Assembly: GCA_019359315.1 (NCBI GenBank)
Contig: JAHHHO010000047.1
Location: 1-42,254 of the forward strand
From: Myxacorys californica WJT36-NPBG1
GTDB lineage: Bacteria > Cyanobacteriota > Cyanobacteriia > Leptolyngbyales > Leptolyngbyaceae
DNA length: 42,254 nt
Reading direction: 5' to 3'
Part shown: positions 33,667 to 42,193 of the stretch, piece after piece
How positions within the stretch are numbered: position 1 is the first letter of the stretch
Layout of the letters: the number at the start of each line of letters is the position of its first letter
Position numbers and translations under genes: made by a program
Notes under the pieces: generated by a model
The model's input: only the letters and a program-made list of their open reading frames with translations
What the model was told of the DNA's origin: nothing
Database searches by the model: none

Positions 33667-33687
33667 GGGATGAGAGATGAGGGATGA
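33667..33687. repeat. STRR heptamer repeat, three units
   Basis: GGGATGA, GAGATGA, GGGATGA in the spacer between divergent PHP and nei genes, 24 bases from the PHP start. Same family as the copies at 24378 and 24480. Confidence 0.8.
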
Positions 33688-33794
33688 AATAGGATAATGA
33701 TCTTGAGAGCGCTGATCTTTGTGTAGGGTTCTCGTAATCGTCCTGCGTGGAAGTGGGGCAATGCTCTCTATTACATCCCTCACTCCTACTATTT

Positions 33795-34625
33795 ATGCCC
33801 GAAGGTCCTGAAATTCGGCTGGCGGCAGACACGATCGCAATTGCACTCCTCGATCAACCCATCATAGACCTATTTTTCGCGTTTGAGCATCTCAAACCTT
33901 ATGAAGAAGCATTTGTGGGTGAGCGGGTGACGGCTGTGAAGACTCGCGGTAAGGGAATGCTGATGTGCTTCTCGAATCAGCTTTACATTTACAGCCACAA
34001 CCAGCTTTACGGAAAATGGTTTGTGCGGCGATTGCGCTCTTACCCTAAGACCAATCGGCAGCTTCGGCTTGCCATTCATACCGCTAAAAAATCGGCACTG
34101 CTATATAGCGCGTCAGATATTGAGGTTTTGCGGGAAGAAGACTTACCTCATCATTCATTTTTGAGTCGAATCGAAGTGGATGTGCTGGATCAAGCAGTGA
34201 CTATTGAACAGCTTGAGTTGCGGTTTTTGGAGAAGCGGTTTTATCGGCGTCAGTTGCCGTCATTGCTCTTAGATCAGCATTTTTTAGGTGGATTGGGCAA
34301 TTATCTTCGTAGCGAAATCTTGTTTGTTGCCAGAGTTTATCCGATGTTACGTCCGATTGATTGTTCTGTTGCACAAATTCGTGCGTTAGCATCAGCTGTG
34401 CTATCTGTTACTTATCAGTCTTATCAAACTAAAGGCATTACTAATAATTTAGAATTAGCATTGCAGTTAAAGTCACAGGGATATAAACGAAGCGATTACC
34501 GTCACTATGTTTTTAATCGTGAAGGTAGACCCTGTTTTGTTTGTGGCACTGCGATCGCAAAAGAGATCTTGGCGGGACGACGGCTCTACTACTGTCCGCA
34601 CTGTCAAATGTTGACCTGGCAGTAG
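33795..34625 (+). CDS. nei: Endonuclease VIII / formamidopyrimidine-DNA glycosylase family
   Basis: A 276-residue base-excision DNA glycosylase. After removal of Met the N-terminal Pro and following Glu (MPEGPEIRLAAD) are the catalytic residues that attack oxidised bases and cut the strand. The LGNYLRSEIL helix-two-turn-helix and the C-terminal zinc finger CFVCGTAIAKEILAGRR...CPHCQ are intact. PEIRLAAD fits Nei rather than MutM. I start at ATG 33795 because Pro2 must follow the start; an upstream reading adds 16 residues that would block catalysis. Confidence 0.92.
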   Translation: MPEGPEIRLAADTIAIALLDQPIIDLFFAFEHLKPYEEAFVGERVTAVKTRGKGMLMCFSNQLYIYSHNQLYGKWFVRRLRSYPKTNRQLRLAIHTAKKSALLYSASDIEVLREEDLPHHSFLSRIEVDVLDQAVTIEQLELRFLEKRFYRRQLPSLLLDQHFLGGLGNYLRSEILFVARVYPMLRPIDCSVAQIRALASAVLSVTYQSYQTKGITNNLELALQLKSQGYKRSDYRHYVFNREGRPCFVCGTAIAKEILAGRRLYYCPHCQMLTWQ

Positions 34626-34975
34626 GGTAAACGCATCTAAATTAGATACTGTGAATCTTAAATGGCTCTGAAGATATAGTTGCCCGCAGATTTAGAATTA
34701 ATTGATGACCTCTATAAAGCGGTGTTATGGTGCTTCTGCAAAGTGCTGTTGTGGCAACGTTTTCTATCCAAATCTAAATATTCATAGAGCTTAGTCTATG
34801 TAGTGGATTTGAGAAATCTTGTCTTAACGACCACCAGATAGCTGGACTTTTCAGAGAAATTCAGAGTATCTTGATTTTTAACAAATCAGTTAATTTCATT
34901 AGCTGAACGTGTTAACAGTCTCAAGCAATGACTGCCAGTGCTGGTCTATTCTTTGCAAAATTTAAGGGCGTTAAT

Positions 34976-35008
34976 CCTTAATCTATTAACTCCCTTAATC
35001 TATTAACT
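34976..35008. repeat. Two direct copies of a palindromic TTAAT-ATTAA element
   Basis: CCTTAATCTATTAACT occurs at 34976-34991 and 34993-35008 (period 17). Each contains TTAAT-CT-ATTAA, an inverted repeat that resembles the TTA-N7/8-TAA type of LysR-family sites reported for CmpR/CbbR, though with a shorter gap. Two helical-phase-related sites suggest cooperative binding. Confidence 0.6.
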
Positions 35009-35107
35009 TCTTGTCATCTTCTGCCCGGTATTTTGAGCTGGAGTGAGCGTCGTTGAGATGCATTACTCTGACGAATCAGACTTTCGTGTTTTAAATATTT
35101 CACATTC

Positions 35108-35148
35108 AGCAAATCCGCTTGAAAACGCGTTTTTATAAGCGATTTGCT
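35108..35148 (+). other. Hairpin in the cmpA leader
   Basis: AGCAAATCCGCTT (35108-35120) pairs with AAGCGATTTGCT (35137-35148) with one bulged base, and its loop contains the smaller palindrome AAAACGCGTTTT. It ends 70 bases before the cmpA start. Confidence 0.6.
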
Positions 35149-35218
35149 GAGCGAAATTTGATTGTCTTTAATCAGCAATCAATCTGTTCACTACCGATAT
35201 TGTAGTTAGGAGTTAGAA

Positions 35219-36580
35219 ATGGAACGCTTTTCGTCTGCCATGTCCCGGCGGCGCTTTCTCTATACAGCAGGTGCAACCACTGCATCTTCAATTTTCTTGA
35301 AAGGTTGTCTAGGTAATCCGCCTGCTGAACTAGTGGGAGGTAGAACCCAAGCAGCTCCTGTTGCAGATGCAGATTCTGGTGTAAAAGCAGGGCAAGAACC
35401 GGAAGTTAAAACTGCTAAATTAGGCTATTTTCCCATCGTGGAATCTGCTCCTTTAATCATTGCGAAAGAGAAAGGATTTTTTGCTAAACATGGCATGGGA
35501 GAAATTGCTTTAGATAAGCAAGCGAACTGGGGCGCTGCTCGTGATAATGTCAAAATTGGTGCATCTGGAGGCGGAATTGATGGAGGTCAGTGGCAAATGC
35601 CAATGCCGTATCTGATCTCGGAAGGAATCATTACCGATAACGTTAAGATTCCCATGTTTGTGTTAGCGCAATTGAATACTCAAGGAAATGGAATTGCGAT
35701 CGCAAGCAAGCACATTGGTAAAAACATTGGGTTAAAGCTAGCGGATCAAACGGCCTTCTTTAGCGGTCTAAAGTCCCAAGGCGGACAATTCAAAGCCGCC
35801 TATACGTTTCCTCGCGCCAACCAAGAATTTTGGATTCGATATTGGTTAGCAGCAGGAGGCATTGACCCAGATACCGATGTGGAATTGTTGACCGTTCCGA
35901 CAGCGCAAACCGTTGCCGATATGAAGCGGGGAGCAATGGATGCATTTAGCACGGGCGATCCTTGGCCTGCCAGAATTGTTGCAGATAAGACAGGATTTGT
36001 TGCAGCCCTCACGGCTGAAATTTGGAAAGCGCATCCCGAAGAATACTTTGCAATGCGAAAAGATTGGGTAGATAGCCATCCCAAAGCTACGAAAGCGATT
36101 CTGAAAGCAATCATGGAAGCACAACAGTGGTGTGATGATTTTAACAATCGTGCAGAAATGGCTAAAATCTTGGCTGGACGAGAATATTTCAACATGCCAG
36201 AAGCAGTTATAGCTGAGCCATTAATGGGTAAGTACAACCTAGGAGAACGAACGATCGACGATCGCTCGATGGCGGTACTGTACTGGAAGGATAGCAAAGG
36301 CAGTGTTTCCTATCCTTATAAGAGCCATGACCTTTGGTTTTTGACTGAGAGCGTTCGTTGGAACTTCTTGCCCAAAGAAACGTTGACCAATGCTAAGAGA
36401 TTGATTGATCAAGTCAACCGAGAAGACCTCTGGAAGCAAGCAGCACAGGAGTTGGGCCTTGCAGCTTCTGATATTCCAAGCAGCACCTCTCGTGGCGTTG
36501 AAGAATTTTTTGATGGGGTCAAGTTTGATCCAGAAAATCCTCAAGCTTATCTAAATAGTTTGAAGATCAAGAAAGCTTAG
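35219..36580 (+). CDS. cmpA: Bicarbonate-type ABC transporter substrate-binding lipoprotein
   Basis: A 453-residue periplasmic binding protein of the CmpA/NrtA family. It begins with a twin-arginine signal ([16 protein letters not shown]) and a lipobox ending at Cys30 (FLKGC), so it is a membrane-anchored lipoprotein. Conserved stretches [14 protein letters not shown] and [12 protein letters not shown] agree with CmpA as I remember it, whereas NrtA has GGIDGAHILSPMP and FCVGEPWN. No nirA, narB or nrtP is near. It captures bicarbonate for import under low CO2; nitrate, nitrite or cyanate binding cannot be fully excluded. ATG 35219 follows TTAGGAGTTAGAA. Confidence 0.85.
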   Translation: MERFSSAMSRRRFLYTAGATTASSIFLKGCLGNPPAELVGGRTQAAPVADADSGVKAGQEPEVKTAKLGYFPIVESAPLIIAKEKGFFAKHGMGEIALDKQANWGAARDNVKIGASGGGIDGGQWQMPMPYLISEGIITDNVKIPMFVLAQLNTQGNGIAIASKHIGKNIGLKLADQTAFFSGLKSQGGQFKAAYTFPRANQEFWIRYWLAAGGIDPDTDVELLTVPTAQTVADMKRGAMDAFSTGDPWPARIVADKTGFVAALTAEIWKAHPEEYFAMRKDWVDSHPKATKAILKAIMEAQQWCDDFNNRAEMAKILAGREYFNMPEAVIAEPLMGKYNLGERTIDDRSMAVLYWKDSKGSVSYPYKSHDLWFLTESVRWNFLPKETLTNAKRLIDQVNREDLWKQAAQELGLAASDIPSSTSRGVEEFFDGVKFDPENPQAYLNSLKIKKA

Positions 36581-36710
36581 AGATTTGAGCATAAGACGTT
36601 AGTAGATAAAGAAGCATGAAAACTAACGCAAGGTAAGCGAAAATCTGGCAATTATTGCAATTCGCTCTCAAACATATCCATGATTATGCAGTTAATAGGA
36701 GTAAAAAATC

Positions 36711-37544
36711 ATGACTATTGCTCGGAAGCAATTCAACAAACCGTCCTTTATTCTCGACAAGAAGCTAAAACAACGGCTTGACGATATTGCAACACCGCTT
36801 GGAACAATCTTAGTTCTGCTGTTAATTTGGCAACTTCTGACGATGATTTTGCCAACCGACTTGCCAGGACCGATTAAAGTTGTTCAAGAAACGTGGGTCT
36901 TGATTTTGTATCCGTTCTTCGACTTCGGCGGCACGAATAAGGGCTTATTTTGGCAAGTTCTTAGCAGTTTGCAACGGGTTGCGATCGGCTATTCGTTTGC
37001 TGCTGTTGTGGGCATTGGGCTCGGAATCTTAGTGGGCTTGAACAAGCGCTTGTCGAAAGGACTTGATCCAATTTTCAACATTTTACGCACCGTTCCGCCG
37101 CTTGCCTGGGTACCGATCGCACTTGCTGCATTAAAACAGAATCAGCCTGCCGCTTTGTTCGTAATCTTCATTACTGCGATTTGGCCGATTTTGATTAACA
37201 CGGCAGTTGGCGTCCGGCAGATTCCCCAAGATTTCAACAACGTGGCTCAAGTTTTGCAACTCCCGAGAACGGAGTACTTCTTCAAAATTTTGATTCCGTC
37301 CGCGTTGCCTTATATTTTCACAGGGTTACGGATTGCAATCGGGTTGTCATGGCTAGCGATTATTGCCGCAGAGATTGTGATGTCTGGAATTGTCGGAATT
37401 GGGTTCTTTATCTGGAACGCCTATCAAAACAGTCAGATTAGTGAGATTATCGTGTCCCTGGTCTATATCGGTTTAGTCGGGTGGTTGCTCGATAGCCTGA
37501 TGGCATGGGTGCAGACCTTGATTTTGCCGCAGAGCCAGCGATAA
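36711..37544 (+). CDS. cmpB: Bicarbonate-type ABC transporter permease
   Basis: A 277-residue inner-membrane permease of the NrtB/CmpB/SsuC family. It has five to six transmembrane segments and the cytosolic EAA-like coupling loop (VAQVLQLPRTEYFFKILIPSALPYIFTGLRI). The first 25 residues are cytosolic and basic. ATG 36711 follows a good TAGGAG 12 bases upstream. It forms the channel for the substrate delivered by the CmpA protein and is energised by the two ATPases downstream. Confidence 0.87.
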   Translation: MTIARKQFNKPSFILDKKLKQRLDDIATPLGTILVLLLIWQLLTMILPTDLPGPIKVVQETWVLILYPFFDFGGTNKGLFWQVLSSLQRVAIGYSFAAVVGIGLGILVGLNKRLSKGLDPIFNILRTVPPLAWVPIALAALKQNQPAALFVIFITAIWPILINTAVGVRQIPQDFNNVAQVLQLPRTEYFFKILIPSALPYIFTGLRIAIGLSWLAIIAAEIVMSGIVGIGFFIWNAYQNSQISEIIVSLVYIGLVGWLLDSLMAWVQTLILPQSQR

Positions 37545-37546
37545 TC

Positions 37547-37615
37547 ATTTCACTCAGCACCATTTCACTCAATATTGGCATCCCGCGCAACATCGGCATT
37601 CCACTCAACATTGTC
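37547..37615. repeat. Imperfect 18-bp repeats between cmpB and cmpC
   Basis: Three 18-bp units (37562-37579, 37580-37597, 37598-37615) share the pattern ATTYCACTCAACATTGGC, preceded by a 15-base partial unit at 37547-37561. They begin three bases after the cmpB stop and end 45 bases before the cmpC start. The frame stays open through them, but no protein role is likely. Confidence 0.7.
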
Positions 37616-37660
37616 ATTACTGATTTACGTCCTGTTCTGTTCTTCATTCGGCAATCCATC

Positions 37661-39661
37661 ATGACTTCTTTTGTAACAGTTGAGAGTCTTGAGAAGACCT
37701 TCTCCTTAGAAAATGGTGGGCAATATGTTGCTCTCAAAGGAATTGATCTACAAATTCAAAAAGGCGAATTCATTTCACTGATTGGGCACTCTGGTTGCGG
37801 TAAATCCACCCTGCTAAATATGGTTGCAGGATTGGATTTGCCCACGGATGGATTAGTGATGCTTCAAGGTGAAGAAATCCTGCGTCCAGGCCCCGATCGC
37901 ATGGTTGTATTTCAAAACTATTCTCTACTCCCTTGGATGACCGTTCGCCAAAACATTGCATTAGCTGTAAATAATGTGTTGAGCAATCTATCAGTGGCAG
38001 AACGAAATGAGATTATTGAACGCAATATTGATCTCGTTGGGCTTCGCCATGCAGTAGATAAACCACCGGATCAGTTATCGGGTGGAATGAAACAGCGGGT
38101 GGCGATCGCACGTGCCCTGGCTACTCGTCCCAAGCTCTTACTGTTAGACGAACCCTTTGGAGCATTGGATGCGCTCACTCGCGGAAACCTGCAAGAGCAA
38201 CTGATGAAAATCTGCGAAGAGAGCCATATCACCGCAATTATGGTGACGCACGATGTGGATGAAGCCCTATTGCTCAGCGATCGCATCGTCATGCTGACGA
38301 ACGGACCTCAATCTAAAATTGGGCAGATCATGGACGTCGATCTGCCGCGTCCGCGAAAACGCATGGAAGTGATCAATCATCCTAATTACTACAGTTACCG
38401 AAGTGAAATCATTTATTTCTTGAATCAACAAAAGCAGATCAAGAAGTTGAGAGCCAGAAAAACTACGGCGATTGCACGCCACGGTTTAGAGAAAATCAAT
38501 CTCGAAATCGGATTTGTGCCCTTAACGGCAGCGGCTCCGGTCGTGATCGCGAAGGAAAAGGGATTCTTTGAGCATCACGGATTGGATGCTGTGAATTTGG
38601 TGCGAGAGTCCAGTTGGCGCGGAATTCAGGATGGGATTGCGGGCAGCTACCTTGATGCAGCGCAAATGCCTTCTGGAATGCCAGTTTGGTTGACCGCAGG
38701 TGGTTTAAATGGGGAACCGTTGCCGGTTGTCAGTGCCTTAACGATGACCCGCAACGGCAACGCCATTACACTCGACAAGCGGTTCTACGAACAAGGAATT
38801 ATCACCCTGGCTGACTTAAGACGGATGCTCCTAGAAAGCCGCGATCGTCAGCATACTTTTGGGGCGGTTCATCCGGCTTCGATGCACAATCTGTTGCTGC
38901 GCTATTGGTTAGCGGCGGGCGGCATTGACCCAAATAAAGATGTCACGGTCTCCACGATTCCGCCTGCTCAAATGGTGGCAAACTTGGAAGCTGGCAATAT
39001 TGATGGTTATTGTATTGGTGAACCTTGGAATGTGCGGGCTGCGATCGACAACATTGGATATACGATCGCAACCGACCTGGAAATTTGGGATGGTCATCCT
39101 GGCAAGGTTTTGGGGGTTCGCGAAGATTGGGCAAATGCCTACCCGAATACTCACATTGCATTGGTGAAAGCACTGCTTGAAGCTTGTGCGTACTGCGCCA
39201 ATCCAGCGAATCAAGAAGAAGTTCGGATGATTCTGTCTCGTCCAGAGTATCTCGATTGTGAGATGGAATACATTGACCTTGGTGATGGCAGTCATAACAC
39301 CTGTGGACTGCATCCTTCGCCGCGCGAGTATGCCCACCATCAGTTCTTTGGCGCAGGCGTGAATCGTCCTAGCCGCACCGAGCATCTGTGGATTATGACC
39401 CAACTCGCTCGCTGGGGAGAGGTGCCATTCCCCCGAAACTGGGTTGAAATTTTGGAGCGCATTTGTAAGGTGAGTGTGTTTAGCATTGCGGCTCGTGAAT
39501 TGGAGTTGGATATTTCCTACAGCCGAGGTCCGATTCACTTCTTTGATGGCACTACCTTTACAGCAGATGATCCGATCGCCTATCTGAATCATTTACAAAT
39601 CAAGCATGACATTTACATGGCTGATGTGCCGTTAAAAGCGCCAGGAATACAGGCTGCCTAG
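37661..39661 (+). CDS. cmpC: ABC transporter ATPase fused to a substrate-binding-like domain
   Basis: A 666-residue protein of the CmpC/NrtC type. Residues 1-260 form the ATPase: Walker A GHSGCGKST, Q-loop VVFQNYSLLPW, signature LSGGMKQR, Walker B LLLDEPFG, and the switch His. Residues about 270-666 resemble the substrate-binding protein ([39 protein letters not shown]) without a signal peptide, and therefore lie in the cytosol. In the NrtC and CmpC systems this domain senses the transported ion or nitrogen status and inhibits transport. I start at ATG 37661 because the upstream open frame is only the spacer repeat. Confidence 0.88.
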   Translation: MTSFVTVESLEKTFSLENGGQYVALKGIDLQIQKGEFISLIGHSGCGKSTLLNMVAGLDLPTDGLVMLQGEEILRPGPDRMVVFQNYSLLPWMTVRQNIALAVNNVLSNLSVAERNEIIERNIDLVGLRHAVDKPPDQLSGGMKQRVAIARALATRPKLLLLDEPFGALDALTRGNLQEQLMKICEESHITAIMVTHDVDEALLLSDRIVMLTNGPQSKIGQIMDVDLPRPRKRMEVINHPNYYSYRSEIIYFLNQQKQIKKLRARKTTAIARHGLEKINLEIGFVPLTAAAPVVIAKEKGFFEHHGLDAVNLVRESSWRGIQDGIAGSYLDAAQMPSGMPVWLTAGGLNGEPLPVVSALTMTRNGNAITLDKRFYEQGIITLADLRRMLLESRDRQHTFGAVHPASMHNLLLRYWLAAGGIDPNKDVTVSTIPPAQMVANLEAGNIDGYCIGEPWNVRAAIDNIGYTIATDLEIWDGHPGKVLGVREDWANAYPNTHIALVKALLEACAYCANPANQEEVRMILSRPEYLDCEMEYIDLGDGSHNTCGLHPSPREYAHHQFFGAGVNRPSRTEHLWIMTQLARWGEVPFPRNWVEILERICKVSVFSIAARELELDISYSRGPIHFFDGTTFTADDPIAYLNHLQIKHDIYMADVPLKAPGIQAA

Positions 39662-39744
39662 AATTACTTGCGCTTGATTCATGACTGCTCACTCCTTCTG
39701 ATTCTGATCCATTCCTGCAAACTACTAAACCCCCTCAAACGCAA

Positions 39745-40578
39745 ATGGTTACATCGCTCAAGTCTGCAGAACGTTCCTTTTCACACGAGGCCGCTCCTTT
39801 CCTAGTCGTAGACCAAGTTTCCAAAGTTTACCCGACCAAAACTGGTGATTACACGGTTCTTAAAGACGTGAATCTTGCGGTTAATCAAGGGGAATTCATT
39901 TGCGTCATTGGGCACTCTGGCTGTGGCAAATCTACCCTGCTCAATATGGTGAGCGGATTTGCAAAACCCACCACCGGAAGGGTTCTGTTACAAGGTAAAC
40001 CAATTGAGAAACCGGGTCCCGATCGCATGGTCGTGTTTCAAGGCTATGCCTTACTGCCCTGGCTCACCGTTTTTGAGAACGTTTACTTGGGCGTTAATGT
40101 TGTTTATCCCCAAAAATCTAAATCCGAGAAAACCCAAATCGTCAAAGAGTTTTTGGCAATGGTGGGACTAGCCGACGCGATGGAGAAGAAGCCGCCTCAG
40201 ATTTCGGGTGGGATGAAGCAACGGGTGGCGATCGCCCGTGCCCTGGCTCTCTGTCCAGAAGTTCTGATCTTAGACGAGCCTTTCGGCGCATTAGACGCGA
40301 TTACCAAAGAAGAATTACAGGAAGAACTGCTAAAAATTTGGAACACCCACAAATGCACCGTGTTGATGATCACGCACGACATTGATGAGGCGTTATTTCT
40401 GGCAGATAAATTAGTCATGATGACCAACGGGCCTGCTGCCGCGATCGGAGAAGTAATGGAAATTCCGTTCCGACGTCCTCGCAATCGGACCCGGATGATG
40501 GAAACGCCGGAGTATTACAAACTCCGCAACCATGCTCTAGATTTCCTTTACAATCGCTTTGCTCATGATGATGAATAG
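39745..40578 (+). CDS. cmpD: Bicarbonate-type ABC transporter ATPase, second subunit
   Basis: A 277-residue ABC ATPase of the CmpD/NrtD type: Walker A GHSGCGKST, Q-loop VVFQGYALLPWLTVFENV, signature ISGGMKQRVAIARAL, Walker B LILDEPFGALDA and switch H-loop ITHDIDEALFLADK. It pairs with the ATPase half of the fused protein upstream. The first 20 residues are an extra N-terminal extension. It lies 83 bases after the fused gene and ends the operon; the next gene is convergent. Confidence 0.88.
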   Translation: MVTSLKSAERSFSHEAAPFLVVDQVSKVYPTKTGDYTVLKDVNLAVNQGEFICVIGHSGCGKSTLLNMVSGFAKPTTGRVLLQGKPIEKPGPDRMVVFQGYALLPWLTVFENVYLGVNVVYPQKSKSEKTQIVKEFLAMVGLADAMEKKPPQISGGMKQRVAIARALALCPEVLILDEPFGALDAITKEELQEELLKIWNTHKCTVLMITHDIDEALFLADKLVMMTNGPAAAIGEVMEIPFRRPRNRTRMMETPEYYKLRNHALDFLYNRFAHDDE

Positions 40579-40651
40579 CGTCATCTTGAGCAAATAGCCG
40601 CACAACTGCTGAACGCCACTTGTAAACATTGGCTTTGCAATTGACTTGGAT

Positions 40652-41734
40652 TTAGCTTGGAACCGTCACCCACGTTCCCGTTTCATTCGATTCGTGCGCT
40701 AAATCCATGAGCAGTTGAGTGTATACGCCTTCTTTCAGCGACGGCGGCAACGTTTCTTGTCGGTCAATGCTTAGCACCCACTGATCGACCACGCGAATGA
40801 ATGGGGCAATGCGTCCATCAGGAAACACTTGAGGAAATGCCAATCGCTTGGGAATGTCGAGTTCGGTCAGCTCTTTTCCGCCTTGACTTCCCCACAGCTT
40901 AAAACCGTGAACATAGTCTTTCTGATTGTCGCTGCCCAAAACAAGCGCGCCGCGATCGCCATACACTTCGACCCAATGCCCGCGCCCTTGGGTTGTGACA
41001 GAACTGAGGCAAATTTGACAGGGCGTTCCATCTGCTAATTCCAGCATGATGGTGCAGGTATCGTCCGAATCGACGGGTTTCAGTTCTCCAGTCGTTGGAT
41101 CAGGGCGGGCTGAAATCGAGGTGCTGAGGTGGGCTGAGAGCCGCCTCACCGAACCGAATAGCCACGCAACATAGTCAAATGCATGAGACCCGATCGCGCC
41201 CAGCGCACCACCACCTTGATCCTTGCGAGCATACCAATTCCACGGGCGGCTGGCATCGGCTCGACTTGACACCAGCCAATCAATTTTGATCAGTCGTTTT
41301 TGTCCGACATATCCTTGAGACAGAAGCTCTGCTAAATGCTGCCATGCCGGAACAAAGCGAAACTCAAAGGTCATGCTGGTCGCTATTCGCTGCTTGAGCG
41401 CCAAGTTATAAAGCTCTTTTGCCTCTGTGTAGTTTAGCGTTGTCGGTTTCTCTAATAACAAGTGCTTTCCAGCATTCAATACTGTTTTCGCCATCTCATA
41501 ATGCAAAAATGGCGGCGTTGAGATACTGACCGCATCGACATCCGATCGCGCAACCATGTCTTCTAGCGTTTGACTAGCATAAGCAATATTGTGTGTTTGA
41601 GCGATCGCCTTCGCCTTCTCTAAATCCCGATGGTAGACCGCTACTACACGCGTCCGCGACTGGGCTTGAAAGCCTGGAATGTGGACTTTTTGACCGAACC
41701 CTGTTCCTGCGATCGCAACTCGAATGTCAGACAT
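40652..41734 (-). CDS. Gfo/Idh/MocA family oxidoreductase
   Basis: A 360-residue NAD(P)-dependent oxidoreductase. The dinucleotide motif is VAIAGTGFGQKVHIPGF, the family EKP motif is in LLLEKPTTLNYTEA, and the second domain begins at FEFRFVPAWQHLAELL. The catalytic-lysine region of sugar dehydrogenases (EKP) is present. The substrate is unknown (sugar, inositol or biliverdin-like ring). ATG 41734. It is convergent with cmpD and probably transcribed alone. Confidence 0.88.
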   Translation of the reverse strand: MSDIRVAIAGTGFGQKVHIPGFQAQSRTRVVAVYHRDLEKAKAIAQTHNIAYASQTLEDMVARSDVDAVSISTPPFLHYEMAKTVLNAGKHLLLEKPTTLNYTEAKELYNLALKQRIATSMTFEFRFVPAWQHLAELLSQGYVGQKRLIKIDWLVSSRADASRPWNWYARKDQGGGALGAIGSHAFDYVAWLFGSVRRLSAHLSTSISARPDPTTGELKPVDSDDTCTIMLELADGTPCQICLSSVTTQGRGHWVEVYGDRGALVLGSDNQKDYVHGFKLWGSQGGKELTELDIPKRLAFPQVFPDGRIAPFIRVVDQWVLSIDRQETLPPSLKEGVYTQLLMDLAHESNETGTWVTVPS

Positions 41735-41743
41735 AAATCAATA

Positions 41744-41767
41744 GTGTGGAAGACTGGTGTGGAAGAC
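41744..41767. repeat. Short tandem duplication upstream of the oxidoreductase
   Basis: GTGTGGAAGAC occurs twice with a period of 13 bases, 10-33 bases upstream of the start codon, where the ribosome-binding site or leader would be. Confidence 0.8.
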
Positions 41768-41798
41768 GGGTTGAATTAAGTTAGGTTTATTATACTGA

Positions 41799-42173
41799 TT
41801 AACTGCCTAGAAATCTTAGCGAGAAAGGATAGCGGTAAGACTGCCCTCTGGACGCTTTAATCGCAGCGAAGATAGTAATAACAACCTGAAAGACAACGAA
41901 TATGGCAACACCAATTAAGAATGTATAACCTATCCATATCAACGCGTTCTCAAATGTATTAGTGGCATTAGCATTTGTGTAAATAAATACACTACATGTT
42001 GCAAAAAACAAGAACGCGGGTAAAACACCAGCAGCAATGCCATAGAGCGTCATTGAAATCAGAAAATTCATTATTTCGCGTCCCTGCTGATCAATAAATG
42101 GATGGCGATCGCGCCCGCTACGCCACACAATAGACTTAATCGGAAATAGGCAGTAGTCGAAGCCAGACAACAA
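41799..42173 (-). CDS. DUF4870-like small membrane protein, N-terminus uncertain
   Basis: A 124-residue membrane protein. Residues 25-124 match the DUF4870 pattern: HPFIDQQGREIMNFLISMTLYGIAAG, one helix (about 42-66), a loop, a second helix (about 78-102) and a basic end IKASRGQSYRYPF. The family normally has an additional hydrophobic N-terminal helix; here the first 24 residues (LSGFDYCLFPIKSIVWRSGRDR) are a poor version. The frame is open upstream of TTG 42173 to a stop at about 42231, but with no ATG. So the gene may be 5'-truncated or rejoined. Function unknown. Confidence 0.55.
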   Translation of the reverse strand: MLSGFDYCLFPIKSIVWRSGRDRHPFIDQQGREIMNFLISMTLYGIAAGVLPAFLFFATCSVFIYTNANATNTFENALIWIGYTFLIGVAIFVVFQVVITIFAAIKASRGQSYRYPFSLRFLGS

Positions 42174-42193
42174 GAGGCTTTCATCTGTCCAAC

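Larger units (their letters stand above)
34626..35218 (+). promoter_or_regulatory. 593-base regulatory region upstream of cmpABCD
   Basis: No gene was found. Two 16-bp direct copies containing the palindrome TTAATCTATTAA (34976-35008) lie about 210-243 bases before the cmpA start. A hairpin (35108-35148) and a 7-bp stem (TTGATTG with CAATCAA, about 35158-35182) follow nearer the gene. The long, AT-rich leader fits a regulated nutrient transporter. No GTA-N8-TAC (NtcA) site was seen close to the gene. Confidence 0.5.

Noticed and set aside
33747-33794. Longer start for endonuclease VIII
   Set aside because: The catalytic proline must follow the initiator Met, so ATG 33795 is required.
35219-40578. 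Nitrate transporter (nrtABCD) as the identity of the ABC operon
   Set aside because: GGQWQMPMP and FSTGDPWP in the binding protein agree with CmpA rather than NrtA, and no nitrate or nitrite reductase gene is near. Still possible, since the families are close.
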